A stretch of 64,000 nt of DNA from Taudactylus pleione (lineage: Eukaryota > Chordata > Amphibia > Anura > Myobatrachidae), in contig JAUIMM010001030.1 of assembly GCA_031769625.1 (NCBI GenBank), positions 845,501 to 909,500 of the forward strand, given 5' to 3'. Shown piece after piece: positions 21,168 to 31,800 of the stretch. The notes under the pieces are model-generated. The model worked only from the letters and a program-made list of their open reading frames with translations. It was not told the origin of the DNA and did not search any database. A program made the position numbers and the translations under genes. Position 1 is the stretch's first letter, and each line of letters starts with the position of its first letter.

Positions 21168-21997
21168 GGGGTCTATTCATCATCCCTTAAGTTTTACAAA
21201 AGGGGGTGAAAATTAACATTTTCCCCCTACTTTTGTAAAAATTAAGGATCAGGGCTACAGTATTCATAAGAATGTATCACAGGATATGTCTCAGATACTG
21301 TATCTCCTAGTTACAATTCTGCCCCGATAATATCCACATTCCCCATACTTTAGCATGGGGCCATAGAAATTATGTAATTCATCAAGTTCCAATAAAGCTT
21401 TTTTTCTGAACTTGTGAGTTATAATGTATGCCAGCCTGAGATGGCATACAGCATTCGATACCATGCACAAGCTGCTGTGTAAACGGCTCTTCTCCATGGG
21501 GGCCAGGAAAGCTTGTGCCACAGGGGCACCGGGGAAAGCGTGCGGGGTGAAGGTGGGGATGGACACCAGCGGGGAGAGGGGGAGTGGACACCAGCAGTCG
21601 TGGGGGTGGGGGGATGGACACAGGCAGCAGCAGGGGGTTGGGGGGGAGGACAGACACTGCAGGGTGGAGGACACCAGTGACAGGAGCGAAGGGGAGCAGG
21701 CAAGGGGGGGGTGTAAAACAGACCAACAGCAGCGGTAGAGGGGGGCACACCAGGACAGACACCTGCGGCTGGGGGGAAAGACATGCAGCAGTTAGGAATT
21801 CCTAGTGAATACTTCAGCCGGATGGGGAAAAGTATCCCTTTTCCGAAAAGCTGACTCCACAAACAGAGCAGCTTTTCGTAAGTGATACTTTTTTTAGGGA
21901 GGCATGATGAATGCCTACAAAAGTTATTTTAAACTCGTAGTAAGTTTAAAACATAATTATCACTAGTGATAATTTTTATGTAATGATAAATTGGCCC
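21168..21997. mobile_element. MITE with TTAA target sites
   Basis: Ends are GGGGTCTATTCATCAT and ATGATAAATTGGCCC, flanked by TTAA on both sides (21164-21167, 21998-22001). TTAA duplication is typical of piggyBac or Kolobok elements; I cannot tell which without a transposase. The centre (21540-21780) is GC-rich with loose 'ggacaccagc' repeats, giving Pro-rich minus-strand frames that I do not regard as genes. Confidence 0.75.
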
Positions 21998-22085
21998 TTA
22001 ACTCTGACAAGTATACAGATGTTCTCCATAACTCTGTGCTCACTACATTGTGACAGTTCATACTAAAACAACAAATGTTTTTTTC

Positions 22086-22390
22086 AGGACTACAATACCA
22101 CTTGTCATGTTTCCAGGGCGAAGCTGTACTGGTATACAGAAAATTTGGTAACCCGGATAGACTGGCCAGATCAGAGACAGATCTTAACCTAATTGAGAAC
22201 TTCTGGGATGAATTGTAGTGACTGGTGCATTCTAGGCATACGCAACCTTCTTCCTTGTCACAGTTGGTCACTGTACTTAAGGCAAAATGGCAAAACGTAC
22301 CGCCTACAAATGCAGAGAGCCATTGCTGTATGGCTGTTACTTGCGCCCGATGCCTTCCCTAATTACCTTCCCAAGCATGAAAAGGAATCT
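22086..22390 (+). pseudogene. Tc1/mariner transposase C-terminal fragment
   Basis: Plus-strand frames read QDYNTTCHVSRAKLYWYTEN, then IDWPDQRQ and, after a one-base shift, LNLIENFWDEL and a stop. This matches the Tc1-type block from the second catalytic Asp (QDN.TCHVSR) to the catalytic Glu (DLNPIENLWDEL). A later fragment WQNVPPTNAESH fits the C-terminal helix region. No upstream DNA-binding part or terminal repeats were found. Confidence 0.7.
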
Positions 22391-22392
22391 TT

Positions 22393-22529
22393 AAAGATGT
22401 ATAGGAGGTCGGCACTCATCGGCGACTGTACATATGAATAACAGCTTTGTCTTGTTTATCAATAAGCAAGACAAAGCTGCGATTCATAAGTACAGTCACG
22501 GATGAGTGCCACCCTCCTATAAATCTTAT
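22393..22529. repeat. Hairpin, arms of about 55 bp
   Basis: 'aagatgtataggaggtcggc' pairs with the complement near 22505-22525, and 'cagctttgtctt' pairs with 'aagacaaagctg' near the loop. Several mismatches are present. It is probably a short foldback element. Confidence 0.7.
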
Positions 22530-22721
22530 ATATATACACATACACACACACACACAGTACATACAGCGGGTAAAATAAGTATTGAACACAAACATTTGTC
22601 TCAGTAAATATATTTGTAATGGGGTTATTGTAATGAAATTTTCACCAAATGTTAGCAACAACTCATGCAATAAACGAATGCAAAGAAATCAAACCATAGA
22701 TATCCATAAGTTATGTGTAAG

Positions 22722-22965
22722 TTATGTGTCTGTCTGTGTGACCCTGCCTGTGTGTGTATATATCTATATGTAACCCTGCCTGTATGTTTGTGTATATTTC
22801 TATATATGTAACCCTGTCTTTGTGTGTGTATGTCTCTATATGTTACCCTGCCTGTATGTTTGTGTACATTTCTATATATGTAACCCTGTCTTTGTGTGTG
22901 TATGTCTCGATATGTAACCCTGCCAGTATGTGTGTGAAAATCTCTATATGTAACCCTTCATTTTC
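22722..22965 (+). repeat. Minisatellite, left part of a split array
   Basis: Units of about 45-55 bases alternate 'ctatatgtaaccctg', 'cctgtatgtttgtg' and 'tctttgtgtgtgtatg'. The same motif series resumes at 24999-25145, so an array seems to be divided by the intervening 2 kb. Confidence 0.75.
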
Positions 22966-23068
22966 CCTACACTTTTCTGCACTCTCTCCATGCTGTTGTG
23001 ATACAGTATGTACATATATACATACTGGTTACTCCTGATGTAAACTTGATGCATAGACTACTGTTGTA

Positions 23069-23396
23069 CAGGTTGAGTCTCCCATATCCAAAATGCTTGG
23101 GACCAGGGGTATTTCGGATATCAGAAAATTCTGTATTTTGGAATATTTGCATACCATAATGAGATATCTTGGGAATGGGACCCAAATCTAAACACAGAAT
23201 GCATTTATGTTTTATATACACATTATAGACACAGCCGGCAGATAATTTTATACAATATTTTCAATAATTTTGTGGCTCAAACAATATTTGTGTACATTGA
23301 ACCATCAAAAAGCAAAGGTTTAACCATCTCAGTCAAAATTCTGAATTTCTGAATATTTTGCATTTCAGAATATTTGGATATGGGAGACTCAACCTG
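23069..23396. mobile_element. Tigger-like (pogo group) non-autonomous element
   Basis: Ends are CAGGTTGAGTCTCCCATATC and GATATGGGAGACTCAACCTG, with TA on both sides (23067-23068, 23397-23398). The interior ('aaaatgcttgggaccagggg', 'aatgagatatcttggg', 'tgtacattgaaccatcaaaa') closely resembles, from memory, a Tigger-derived repeat of mammals. No transposase. Confidence 0.8.
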
Positions 23397-23399
23397 TAC

Positions 23400-24998
23400 A
23401 GCTGAACATATCTTAGGACGCATATGCATGTAAATGTCCTTTTCCATGTGTTATTTTGGGCAATGCTAAGGAGCAAATTTGTCCAACTCTGCGAGATGCC
23501 ACGTGTGAATTAAAAAAGGAGCATTTATACTCCTAGTACTATTGCATGTACAGTATCATACATCCACCACCATTACAGTAAAATATAAAAAATAACCAAG
23601 CGCCAAGAGGGGGGGTGAGAGAACTAACTACAAGACAACATAAATAAATAAATTGATATATAAATAGACTAATATATAATGGACACAGCTGCCTGCCACC
23701 TGGGAGTATGCCACCACTCCCAATGAGCACAAGGTGCCCAAAAAATGCAAAGAATGAAAAGGTGGGATGGCGCTATCACATGTAAAACATAATATAATTG
23801 CATAAAATGTTTATTGTGAATATAATACAGTACTGAATGTCAACAAAATGACAACATGTATAAAATGCAATAAAAAGATATATACACACTCTGCACCAGA
23901 TTATGCGTGTTGCCAATCGGTATATTGTAATGTAGCAACTAGTGTATCACATACCTGAAAATGATCCAGAAATTACCAGGAGAAATGAATGTGTTAGAAA
24001 TTAGAATGTTAGTTCCCAAGGGGCTGATAAATATGAAGCTCCAAAAAAAATAGCCTAGTTGGGATAGACCAAAGAATATGATGTAAATCTGTATATGGTT
24101 GATGATGGAAAATAAATAGTATTAAATATATGAAAGTCAGTCAATGGAGCAAATAAATCCGGATAGCCTATGGATAATCCTATTAAATAACTCGCATGTC
24201 TGAAGTCACCCCAAAGCAATGATGATGTATTGCTCCAGAAATGGATGCAGTGCCAGCCTGTTGGTATGAGGCCGGTACGCAGCTAGAGAGTGCCGAGGAG
24301 TGTGCAGAGTGAGTGCACGCGTATGTGCCAAGAAGGACTAGCCGCTCTGGCGGTCGTGGGACACGGCCCAGAGCCCCACTGTGAAGACTGTAATCAGTGA
24401 ACTGATGAGCTGTCTGGCAGTGAAGTCGCTCTCTCCAGAGAGATAGAATGATGCAGCCGCGTGTAAGTACTCCGCTCTTCTGAGCCGAGGCTGGCGGACA
24501 AACTTAGCGTGGCAAATGCTGAATCCTGGATATGAAGTCAATTCACTGGTGCGCAAAGTGGGTGACCTTTTCTGTAATCCTTAACGCATTTCACTACATA
24601 TAGTATAATGTACAATGGATGGCCTTTTATACCTTTACTCATTAGTGAATCACCTGTGGGTGTGCACCTGTCAATCATTAGTAGCTGACAGGTGCATGTT
24701 GGAATTTTGTTGTTTTACTGGTCTCAATCCAAGTCCTGGGTAATATAAACTAGAACACTGAACATATATTAGTGGTATCCTACTAAAATACAGATAATCT
24801 GGTGCATTCAATCCAGGTCAATCAAATTACTACAAAGACTATTATTTGGCGTGTTACTATTTCTGATAGCTGTAAATAAATACTATATTATATCATAATA
24901 GCTACTAATGATTGACAGGTGCTGAAAACCAGACTAATGTATTTTTAAATGATCTTGCACTCCAGCAGATAAGCCGTGATGTCACTTGTTCTTAGTGT
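23400..24998. other. Unclassified block inside the split minisatellite
   Basis: No coding sequence is supported. The complement contains GTGAAATGCGTTAAGG (near 24580-24595), reminiscent of the GAAACGCG motif near the ends of Penelope-like elements, and an 'aataaacattttatgc' poly(A)-like context near 23800. Two copies of 'ctactaatgattgacaggtg' (one inverted) lie at about 24665 and 24905. These hints suggest a non-coding Penelope-like terminal piece, but I am not confident. Confidence 0.3.
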
Positions 24999-25145
24999 AT
25001 ATATGTCTCTATATGTAACCTTGCCTGTATGTGTGTCTATATGTCTCTATATGTAACCCTTCTGCATGTGTGTGCATATATCTATATGTAACCCTTTTGT
25101 TTGTCTGTATATGTAAACATGTCTATGTGTGAGCATGTCTCTATA
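24999..25145 (+). repeat. Minisatellite, right part of the split array
   Basis: It repeats 'atgtctctatatgtaaccttgcctgtatg' style units as in 22722-22965, in the same orientation. Confidence 0.7.
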
Positions 25146-25830
25146 TTATAAGGGCACAGTCGTGCCCTTATATTAAGGCTGTGTGTAAAAAAAACAGCAT
25201 TTCTCCCATAGAGAATTCAGGAGGGGGGGCAGGGTGTTTAAGGGGCTACACCTCAAAAGCTATTGGATATACCAAGCTGAAGTTTGGCATGGGTGGGTAA
25301 AACTGTTGCTCAATGCTGCATGCCAATTTTCAGGGCAAAAACATAAAAAATGAGGATTTCGGAGTAGTCTAAAGTTCCAACTGTCACATTTTTCTGACAT
25401 TCTCAATTAGGACCACTTTTATGCTGTTCTCTATGGGGTTTTTTTTGGGAAGGCATAACTCAGGTTAGGGGGCAAATGAGGGCATGCAGACTAGCACAGT
25501 TGGGAGAACACATAGCTGTAGGGATTGTGGAAGTTATAGCAGCATGGAGGCGAAGTCAGTGTACATGCATAGACAGAGTATGAACGTTTTAGCAATTAGG
25601 AAGCTGAATGTGTATAATACATGAGATAGATGTATTGAGTTAGAAGGATGTTGGAACCCAGTGGGATTATTGTGGTGACTGAATACTGATTACTTTGGCG
25701 AAAAATGACCATGCAAATTTTGGGTGAAAAAAAACAAAAAAAAAATACATGTAAACATTTGTACAATGTAGAAGAAAAAACTACACTTAATTCTGAATCA
25801 TGAAGAACCTAATAGAAAGTTTGAATAAGT
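25146..25830. other. Unclassified repeat-like sequence
   Basis: It begins with an imperfect palindrome (ATAAGGGCACAG..CGTGCCCTTAT, about 25148-25171). The remainder has no gene, array or terminal repeats that I recognise. An A-rich tract lies at about 25725-25745. Confidence 0.35.
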
Positions 25831-25832
25831 GT

Positions 25833-26121
25833 AAAGCTGCATACACTATTACACACACGATTTTGTTACCAACGACTTAATGAACGATTTTCTGTCAGAT
25901 TTTTTAAAGTGTAATGAATGATTTTCTTGAACTACAAACGATTTTTGCATATTCCTTTAATGAAAATCGTTCAGTTGGTCAGTCTGACTGAACTACAAAC
26001 GTGAACGCGCATGAACGATAATCGTTCATCGTTTTAACTCAGTGAACGATTTTTACGATTGAACGATAAACGATATCGTTAACGATAATCGTTCAAAATA
26101 ATCGTTGTGTGTATGCAGCTT
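25833..26121. mobile_element. MITE with TA flanks
   Basis: Ends are AAGCTGCATACAC and GTGTATGCAGCTT, and TA lies next to both, as in Tc1/mariner-type MITEs. The interior is dominated by 'aacgattttc' and 'atcgttcatcgtt' motifs that can pair with each other. A similar interior occurs at 32731-33127. Confidence 0.7.
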
Positions 26122-26123
26122 TA

Positions 26124-26899
26124 TACAATAAATCCATTTGTGTATAGTATATAAACTGAATATTTTTGTAGATGTTTTCATTAGCACAAAATAGGTACAT
26201 ACTGTATACTTATTAATACATATAATGCATGGTGAGAATATATTTCAGCTCTCCATAAATACCAATAAATATTAAAATGCAAACATTGTTTAAAATGCCA
26301 AATATGATATCAGTATAGTACATAAATATGAATGAAAGTATAGTTTATCTTACCTCTCATTTTGGAAGTACATGTTGTCCTCTATGCTAAAGACTGTTCT
26401 ATGGGACACTTATGGAGGCAGCAGAAGAATGCTGGTAACCGCAGGTTATGAGCTGTGTATTATGGATGCCAAGAATAATGAAACTACATGTGCTGAGGTA
26501 ACTGTATTTTTAAGTTGGTGACTATTGGAGTGTGTATTAATATCACTATATGTACAATATTAATCAATATAGTCAGACAAACCAGTTTTGAGCTTGCTAT
26601 AGGTAATTAATTTATCAGGGTCATTTACATATGAACAGACGCAGGCTCAGCTTGGCCAGTTCACAAAAGCACGCGAATGCTAGCAAAAGCATGAGAGGAC
26701 AATAGCACCCTGTTTTTTATTGTAGCAGTACTAGTTAGAACTGGTTTTGGGTTGCAGTATCGTTATTAGTAATTGTAGCGTTCAGTCAAAGCTGACAGCC
26801 TATCAGGCGGGTTCTGTTTAGGAATATTAGGGTACTGGGAGGAGTCAGCTTCCTCTTTTCCAGTTGTGATCGTATAGATAAGTACCTCAGTGTCACACT
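26124..26899. other. Sequence upstream of the Ngaro-type element
   Basis: AT-rich to about 26600, no gene. The last 250 bases probably include the left terminal repeat of the retroelement, but I could not identify the split direct repeats expected of Ngaro. Confidence 0.35.
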
Positions 26900-27127
26900 G
26901 AAATGCAATTGTCTATACTGTATTTTCACATCCCCTTTTCACTCTTTGCTTCATTTGCTTATATCTGCAATTTTTACCCACTATTTAATTCCTCCATCAC
27001 TCCATATCTCTATTCTGACCCCCTCACCCCGTTTTGCTTCACCCCATCTGTACATCAGCCTTCTCACTGCCCTCCCAGTTCATCCATCCGCTGTTACTTT
27101 CTCCTTTTCTTCCCCCTAACCAGCCGC

Positions 27128-28485
27128 CATGCCACGTCCCCGCTGGAATGCACCCCCCCCCGTCGCCTGCGGGAGGTGGCTTGGCCACTAGCCTTAGCGG
27201 CCGCCTCTCCTTATACGCGTGGGACGTGCACTGCACCCGCGCACGTGACCTCTGGGCCGGCGGCACCCGCCACGCCCGGAGCGCTAGTCGGAGCACCCGC
27301 TCCTTCGCCATCTAGCCTACAGGCATGGCTGGCGCGAGCGGGTGCTGCATCAGTCCCCCCCTGCTCGCCAGCCACTTCCATAAGGCCGGGCAGTGCGGGT
27401 TCCTCAGGTCCTGCGTTAAGCCCCGCCCCCCAACTAGCGGGCGCCATTTTAGGTGGAGCAAAGAGCAAGGAGGGCTTTGCAGCTGACCCCAACTAACGTG
27501 CAGCCCCTTTCCAGGGGTCAGCTATTTTCCAGCCCGGCTGGGCTTATTAATTCACCAATGAGCCACATTGTTGCTGTGGACAGCTATCATGGTACCTCAC
27601 CCCGCAACACCCCTTTAATGCAGCAGTTTTCTTACCCAGGTTTGGCCCCATTACCACCTGTCACCAGCGTTCCCATCAGCTGTTTGGCCCACCATAATTT
27701 TTCAATAGGTACCGCACCGCCCGCTGCACAGTGGTCCCCATATTTTGGCCAGGGTTTTAGCCAGCAGACGCTTCCGCCAGCCCTACCTGTTTTTTCCCAG
27801 CAGTTCATTAACCCTCAGTTGCCCCATATGCTAAGCCATTATGTCCCGCAGGCACTGCACCCTTCTTTTGGTCAGCAGTTTTATTCCACCGCGCCCTTAT
27901 ATAACCCTTAACCGCAGTTTGTCCAGTAGGTGCCCAGGGACATTTCACAGCCGAATCTTACCCTTCAACCCCCGCTTGCCACTGGTCCCCCCACCTGTCA
28001 GGCCTCCAACCCCTTCGCACCCCACCCTAATTCAGCCCCAGGCCCCCACAACTGCTCGAGCTAGAACTCCCACCCCTGTTGCAGTTTCGGTTTCAACATT
28101 GTCCATTACTAACGTTGATGTCCCTAGTTCACATAACATCGTGTCACAGGCAACTTTGGCTCCAGCTGCCGATGTCACGGAGGACGTTCCGGCGTTGTCG
28201 GGTCAAGACAAAGTGGGCGCATCTCACAGCACGGGACAGGAGTCGGTTTCCACAGTCGGGGCGGCTACCCCATCAGTGTCTGGAGCAGGTGAGATAACTT
28301 TGCCCCTTCACACTGCCACATCATCACATTATGAGGACTCATCCGACTCCTCTGGCTCAAGCGAAAAACCGCGCAAGCTCATGCGTTATTTTGTTCAGAA
28401 GCTTAAAGGGAAGCGTAAGAGCCCAATTAGATCACGTAGTTCAGCGGTCAGCTCGGTTCCGGAAGGAGCCTTGTTAGCGCAGTAG
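27128..28485 (+). pseudogene. Ngaro/DIRS gag-like ORF1
   Basis: Three overlapping frames (to 27496, 27453-27911, 27841-28485) together encode an Ala/Pro-rich start, a Gln/Pro/Tyr-rich middle (FGQGFSQQTLPPALPVFSQQ) and a Ser/Thr-rich end with a basic patch (KLKGKRKSPIRSRSS). Low-complexity proteins of this kind are usual for ORF1 of DIRS-type elements. The start at 27128 (MPRPRWNAPPP) is a guess. The last codons read into the tRNA-like sequence at 28468 and stop there. Confidence 0.55.
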
Positions 28486-28538
28486 GTAGCGCGTCAGTCT
28501 CAATCTGAAGGTTGTGCGTTCCGTTCTCACACAGGCCA
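28468..28538 (+). pseudogene. tRNA-Met (elongator, CAT)-like pseudogene
   Basis: GTTAGCGCAGTAGGTAGCGC followed by GTCAGTCTCA and ATCTGAAGGTTGTG matches, from memory, a vertebrate elongator tRNA-Met over the D arm and anticodon stem. Two bases are missing in the anticodon loop (expected TCATAATC, found TCAATC), and the T arm and acceptor contain mismatches (GCGTTCCGTTCTCACACAGG). It cannot be functional. It lies between gag and RT of the Ngaro-type element. Confidence 0.8.
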
Positions 28539-28599
28539 TAAGATCTTTAGCTTCGGGTACAAGGATGTTGAAGTAAAATAGAAGTTCTAGAGTCTTGGC

Positions 28600-29437
28600 T
28601 AGGTCGCTATCCTCTTAAGGAGGAAGCGTCCTTTTTGTTAAGAGATTTTATTGTCAAAAGGAAGCTTAAGGTTGCCAGGGACTACCCAGTTATTGTGAGG
28701 GAAAAAATAGCGGCGGAGGTGGATGCAGGCCGCATGGCTGGCCCTTTTCCATCTCCTCTCTTAGTCGATATGTGCATTTCCCCTTTGGGAGTTGTTCCTA
28801 AAAAGGAGGCCGGTAAATTCCGGTTGATCCAACACCTTTCCTATCCGGAAGGGGGGTCTGTGAACGACACTCTAGATCTAGAGGATTGCAGCATTGTTTA
28901 TCAATCTTTTGAGGATGCCCTACGGTTGGTACAGGAATTCGGTTCAGGAGCCCTATTGGCAAAGATTGACATAGAGTCCGCTTTCAGGCTTCTTCCTTTG
29001 CATCCTGATTCTTTCAAATACATGGGTTTCAAAATTGATGCGTCATATTTTGTGGGTAAGTGTTTGCCAATGGAATGCTCCATTTCCTGCTCCTTATTCG
29101 AATGTTTCAGCTCTTTCCTACAGTGGTGCATTCAGGGCAGTCGGGAATAGCCCATTATTTAGATTTCTTATTGGTTGGGCCAGCTGATAGTGCCATTTGT
29201 AGTGAGCTACTTTTTTCGGTGCAGGCCCTTTTTTGCGTTATGGGTGTGCCCATTGCTGCGAAAAAGACGGAGGGGCCGACCACAGTTTTGTCCTATCTGG
29301 GTATCGAGATTGATACCGGAATGGAGTTATGTCGGTTGCCCAGTGATAAAGTTACTAAGATGCGTGAGTATCTAGGACTTTTCCTTTCCGCTAAAAATCT
29401 TTTTAAAGCATTTGCAATCGCTGCTTGGCCTTCTTAA
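28600..29437 (+). pseudogene. Ngaro/DIRS reverse transcriptase
   Basis: The frame 28635-29150 reads REKIAAEVDAGRMAGPFPSP, SPLGVVPKKEAGKFRLIQHL and LAKIDIESAFRLLPLHPDSF, which are the standard finger and palm motifs of DIRS-type RT. The frame shifts near 29140 to 29060-29437, where HYLDFLLVGP stands in place of a YLDDF catalytic motif, so one aspartate is missing. Later TTVLSYLGIEIDTG and LPSDKV are also typical. Confidence 0.85.
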
Positions 29438-30115
29438 ATTTCTCTTGCTGTGTTATTCCTATGGGCAGGATTTTCTGTCATAGGTTAGAGAGAGCCACAG
29501 CAGGAGTAAAAAAGGCGCACCATATGATTCATTTGAATAGTGAACTCAAGGAGGACATGTGCTTATGGTACACTTTTTTGCAGGATTTCAACGGGGTTCG
29601 GATTTGGCTGCCCAAGCCAGTGGCCAATTCTGAACTCCAGCTTTATATGGATGCGTCTGGTGCTTTGGGTTTTGGGGCCTTTTTTGAGGGTCAGTGGTGC
29701 GCGGAAGCCTGGCCACAAAATTGGCGGGCTGCCGGGTTTTACAGCCAATATGCTCCTCCTGGAGTTGTTCCCAATCGTGGTAGCAGTAGAGATTTGGGCT
29801 GCACAGCTTAGTAATCGTAGCATAAATTTTTGGTGCGACAACCTGGGGGTGGTTCAGGCCATTAACAACCAGAGAACTGTTTGTCCCCAGGCTCTCAGTG
29901 TGCTTAGGCATTTAACATTATTATGTCTGATAGGGAACATTGAATTTAAGGCTCAGCACGTCCCGGGCATTGAAAACGAGATAGCGGATGCTTTATCTCG
30001 TTTTCAATGGTCCAGGTTTAGATCACTGGCACCCACAGCCAGCGTTCATGGCTTACCTTGTCCTGCTCATGTCTGGCAGATCATCAGGCCAGCATCGACT
30101 GACTCGCTCTGAAAG
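29425..30115 (+). pseudogene. Ngaro/DIRS RNase H
   Basis: LQLYMDASGALGFGAFFEGQ gives the first catalytic Asp, ELFPIVVAVEIWA the Glu, INFWCDNLGVVQAINNQ the second Asp, and NEIADALSRF the last. A frameshift near 29790 divides the domain into two overlapping frames. The SRFQW end followed by a linker is usual for DIRS-type polyproteins. Confidence 0.85.
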
Positions 30116-30117
30116 CT

Positions 30118-30965
30118 TTGGCACCGGGTACCCTACGGTCCTATATGACGGCGTGGAACTCCTGGAAAGCCTTCATTGCCAATATAGATCAGGGTAAGAC
30201 TGTTCAGGATAACATGTTGCAGTTCATTTGGTTTTGGCATGAGCAAGGCCAGTCAAAGGAGACAATGTGTGGTGCTTTGGCTGGCATTTCATATTTTTCA
30301 CGCTTGCATGGCTTGGTAGACCTAACTAAGTCGTTTATTCTTTCCAAAGCTCTGAAGGGTTGGGCTAGGGAACAGGCGCGTCCAGGCGATTCTCGCAGTC
30401 TGGTTGATACCAGTTTGTTGAAGAATCTCGTGGTAGCAGTAACAGGTGTGGCCCTGGGTGAATACGAGGCGGTGTTTTTTAGTTTGGCGTTCGTTTTGGC
30501 ATTTTTCGGGGCGCTGCAAGTAGGAGAACTGGCGGCTGCTAACGAGAAGTCAGTGCAATCAGGGATCTTATTGGATAATGTGATCGTAAAATCAGACTTG
30601 ATTTTGCTGAAAATCCAGAGATCAAAGACCGACCAATTAGGTAGGGGACATTGTTTGTCAATTCCTGCGCATATGCCCCATAGCCACAGCTAAGCGCTAC
30701 ATTCACCAGCGTCCACGTGGGGGGCTGCAATGGCTGGTTCATGAGGACCTTTCAACACTCTCGCGTTTTCAGTTCATTGCAATCTTTAAGCGCTGTTTGA
30801 TAGCCCTTGATTTGCCGGTGGAGCATTACGGCACCCACTCATTCAGAATTGGTGCGGCCACTTGCGCAGCAGCAGCCGGTTCTTCCAGCGAGGCAATCAA
30901 ATGATTGGGTCGATGGAAGTCTTCGGCTTATAAAAGTTATGTTACAGGTGACAAGCTGCTTACTT
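30118..30965 (+). pseudogene. Ngaro/DIRS tyrosine recombinase
   Basis: The N-terminal core-binding part reads GTLRSYMTAWNSWKAFIANI. The catalytic region has FFGALQVGELAA, where the first catalytic Arg is replaced by Gln (a CpG-type change), then HSFRIGAATCAAAAG with the His-x-x-Arg box, and LGRWKSSAYKSYV with the Tyr nucleophile. A frameshift lies near 30680 and a stop (TGA) precedes LGRWKS. It would join element circles to target DNA if intact. Confidence 0.85.
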
Positions 30966-31196
30966 AGATAGTGCTTCATGCGAGTTTGTTTTTTGGGAAA
31001 CCCAGTGCCTTATGCTACCTGCTGCTAGGCGGGATTGGAGTTCTTTTCACTTTTGCCCTCAAAGAGGTTTGGTGTTGTTCACCTCCATCTGGATCACTCA
31101 AAAACTCAGTTTTCCCTCCCTGGTTGTTTTAAACGTATGGTGTATGAACACTAACGTTCTTTATAAATCTTTTTTCATACAGGTGTAATTGATAGG

Positions 31197-31790
31197 GTGT
31201 GGATTGTGGGACATTCGTATGTGTATTGGGCTGGCAGACATACCCTTGCTCGAGAGACCTCCTTTAATATTCGATGGATAGGAGTGCGGGGTTTCAGATG
31301 GAATGGCCTTTTGAATCTTCTCTGGGATTCAGAAACAAAATGGGGTGTCCTGAACTGCTTAGTGATCCATCTGGGAGGCAATGATTTGGGCACGTGTAAG
31401 GGTGTAGAGATCATTGCTATGAAGAGAGACTTACAAATAATTGCTGAGTGTTTGCCACAGGTTCAGTTAGTTTGGTGAAGGTTTGGTCTTATTTGTCTCA
31501 GCTCTTTTGTCTGGTATTGGAGACAGTTAGCGGTCCTAATTAGCTGGTGGCGGTACGTCTTCAGTGGACCCTGTATTTGGCGGAAAGCAGTGCTCCTCGG
31601 CAGACTCAATTTAGTGCAGCTGAACTTGGCTAGCATCCCCCCTTTGAGTGAGGTGAGTCGGTGGCTGCCTTAAGGGAGGACCAGGTCTCCATCTTATGGA
31701 GGGACCAGCACTTTACTAGATTAAGGGAAGATGGTACTACTCAGGATAGCTCACACTTGGGGGTGAAATCTCCACCCCCATCTTAGCAAT
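31197..31790 (+). pseudogene. SGNH-type hydrolase ORF of the Ngaro element
   Basis: VWIVGHSYVYWAGRH carries the G-H-S block where SGNH esterases have GDS. VIHLGGNDLGT is the G-x-N-D block. A shifted frame at about 31715-31760 reads RLREDGTTQDSSHLG, matching the catalytic Asp-x-x-His region. Hydrolase frames of this kind accompany vertebrate Ngaro elements. The first 94 residues are open; the rest needs frameshifts. Its role in the element is not known to me. Confidence 0.75.
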
Positions 31791-31800
31791 ACATTCTTCA

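Larger units (their letters stand above)
26900..31800 (+). mobile_element. Ngaro/DIRS-type tyrosine-recombinase retrotransposon, degenerate
   Basis: Coding pieces occur in the order gag-like, reverse transcriptase, RNase H, tyrosine recombinase and SGNH hydrolase, all on the plus strand. A tyrosine recombinase in place of an integrase marks the DIRS order, and the separate hydrolase reading frame points to vertebrate Ngaro elements. Terminal repeats were not located, so the ends are approximate. Frameshifts, stops and altered catalytic residues show that it is inactive. Confidence 0.85.

Noticed and set aside
21291..21862. Pro/Cys-rich minus-strand frames of 126-147 residues
   Set aside because: They lie in the GC-rich centre of a TTAA-flanked MITE and contain loose tandem 'ggacaccagc' motifs. 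No domain is recognisable.
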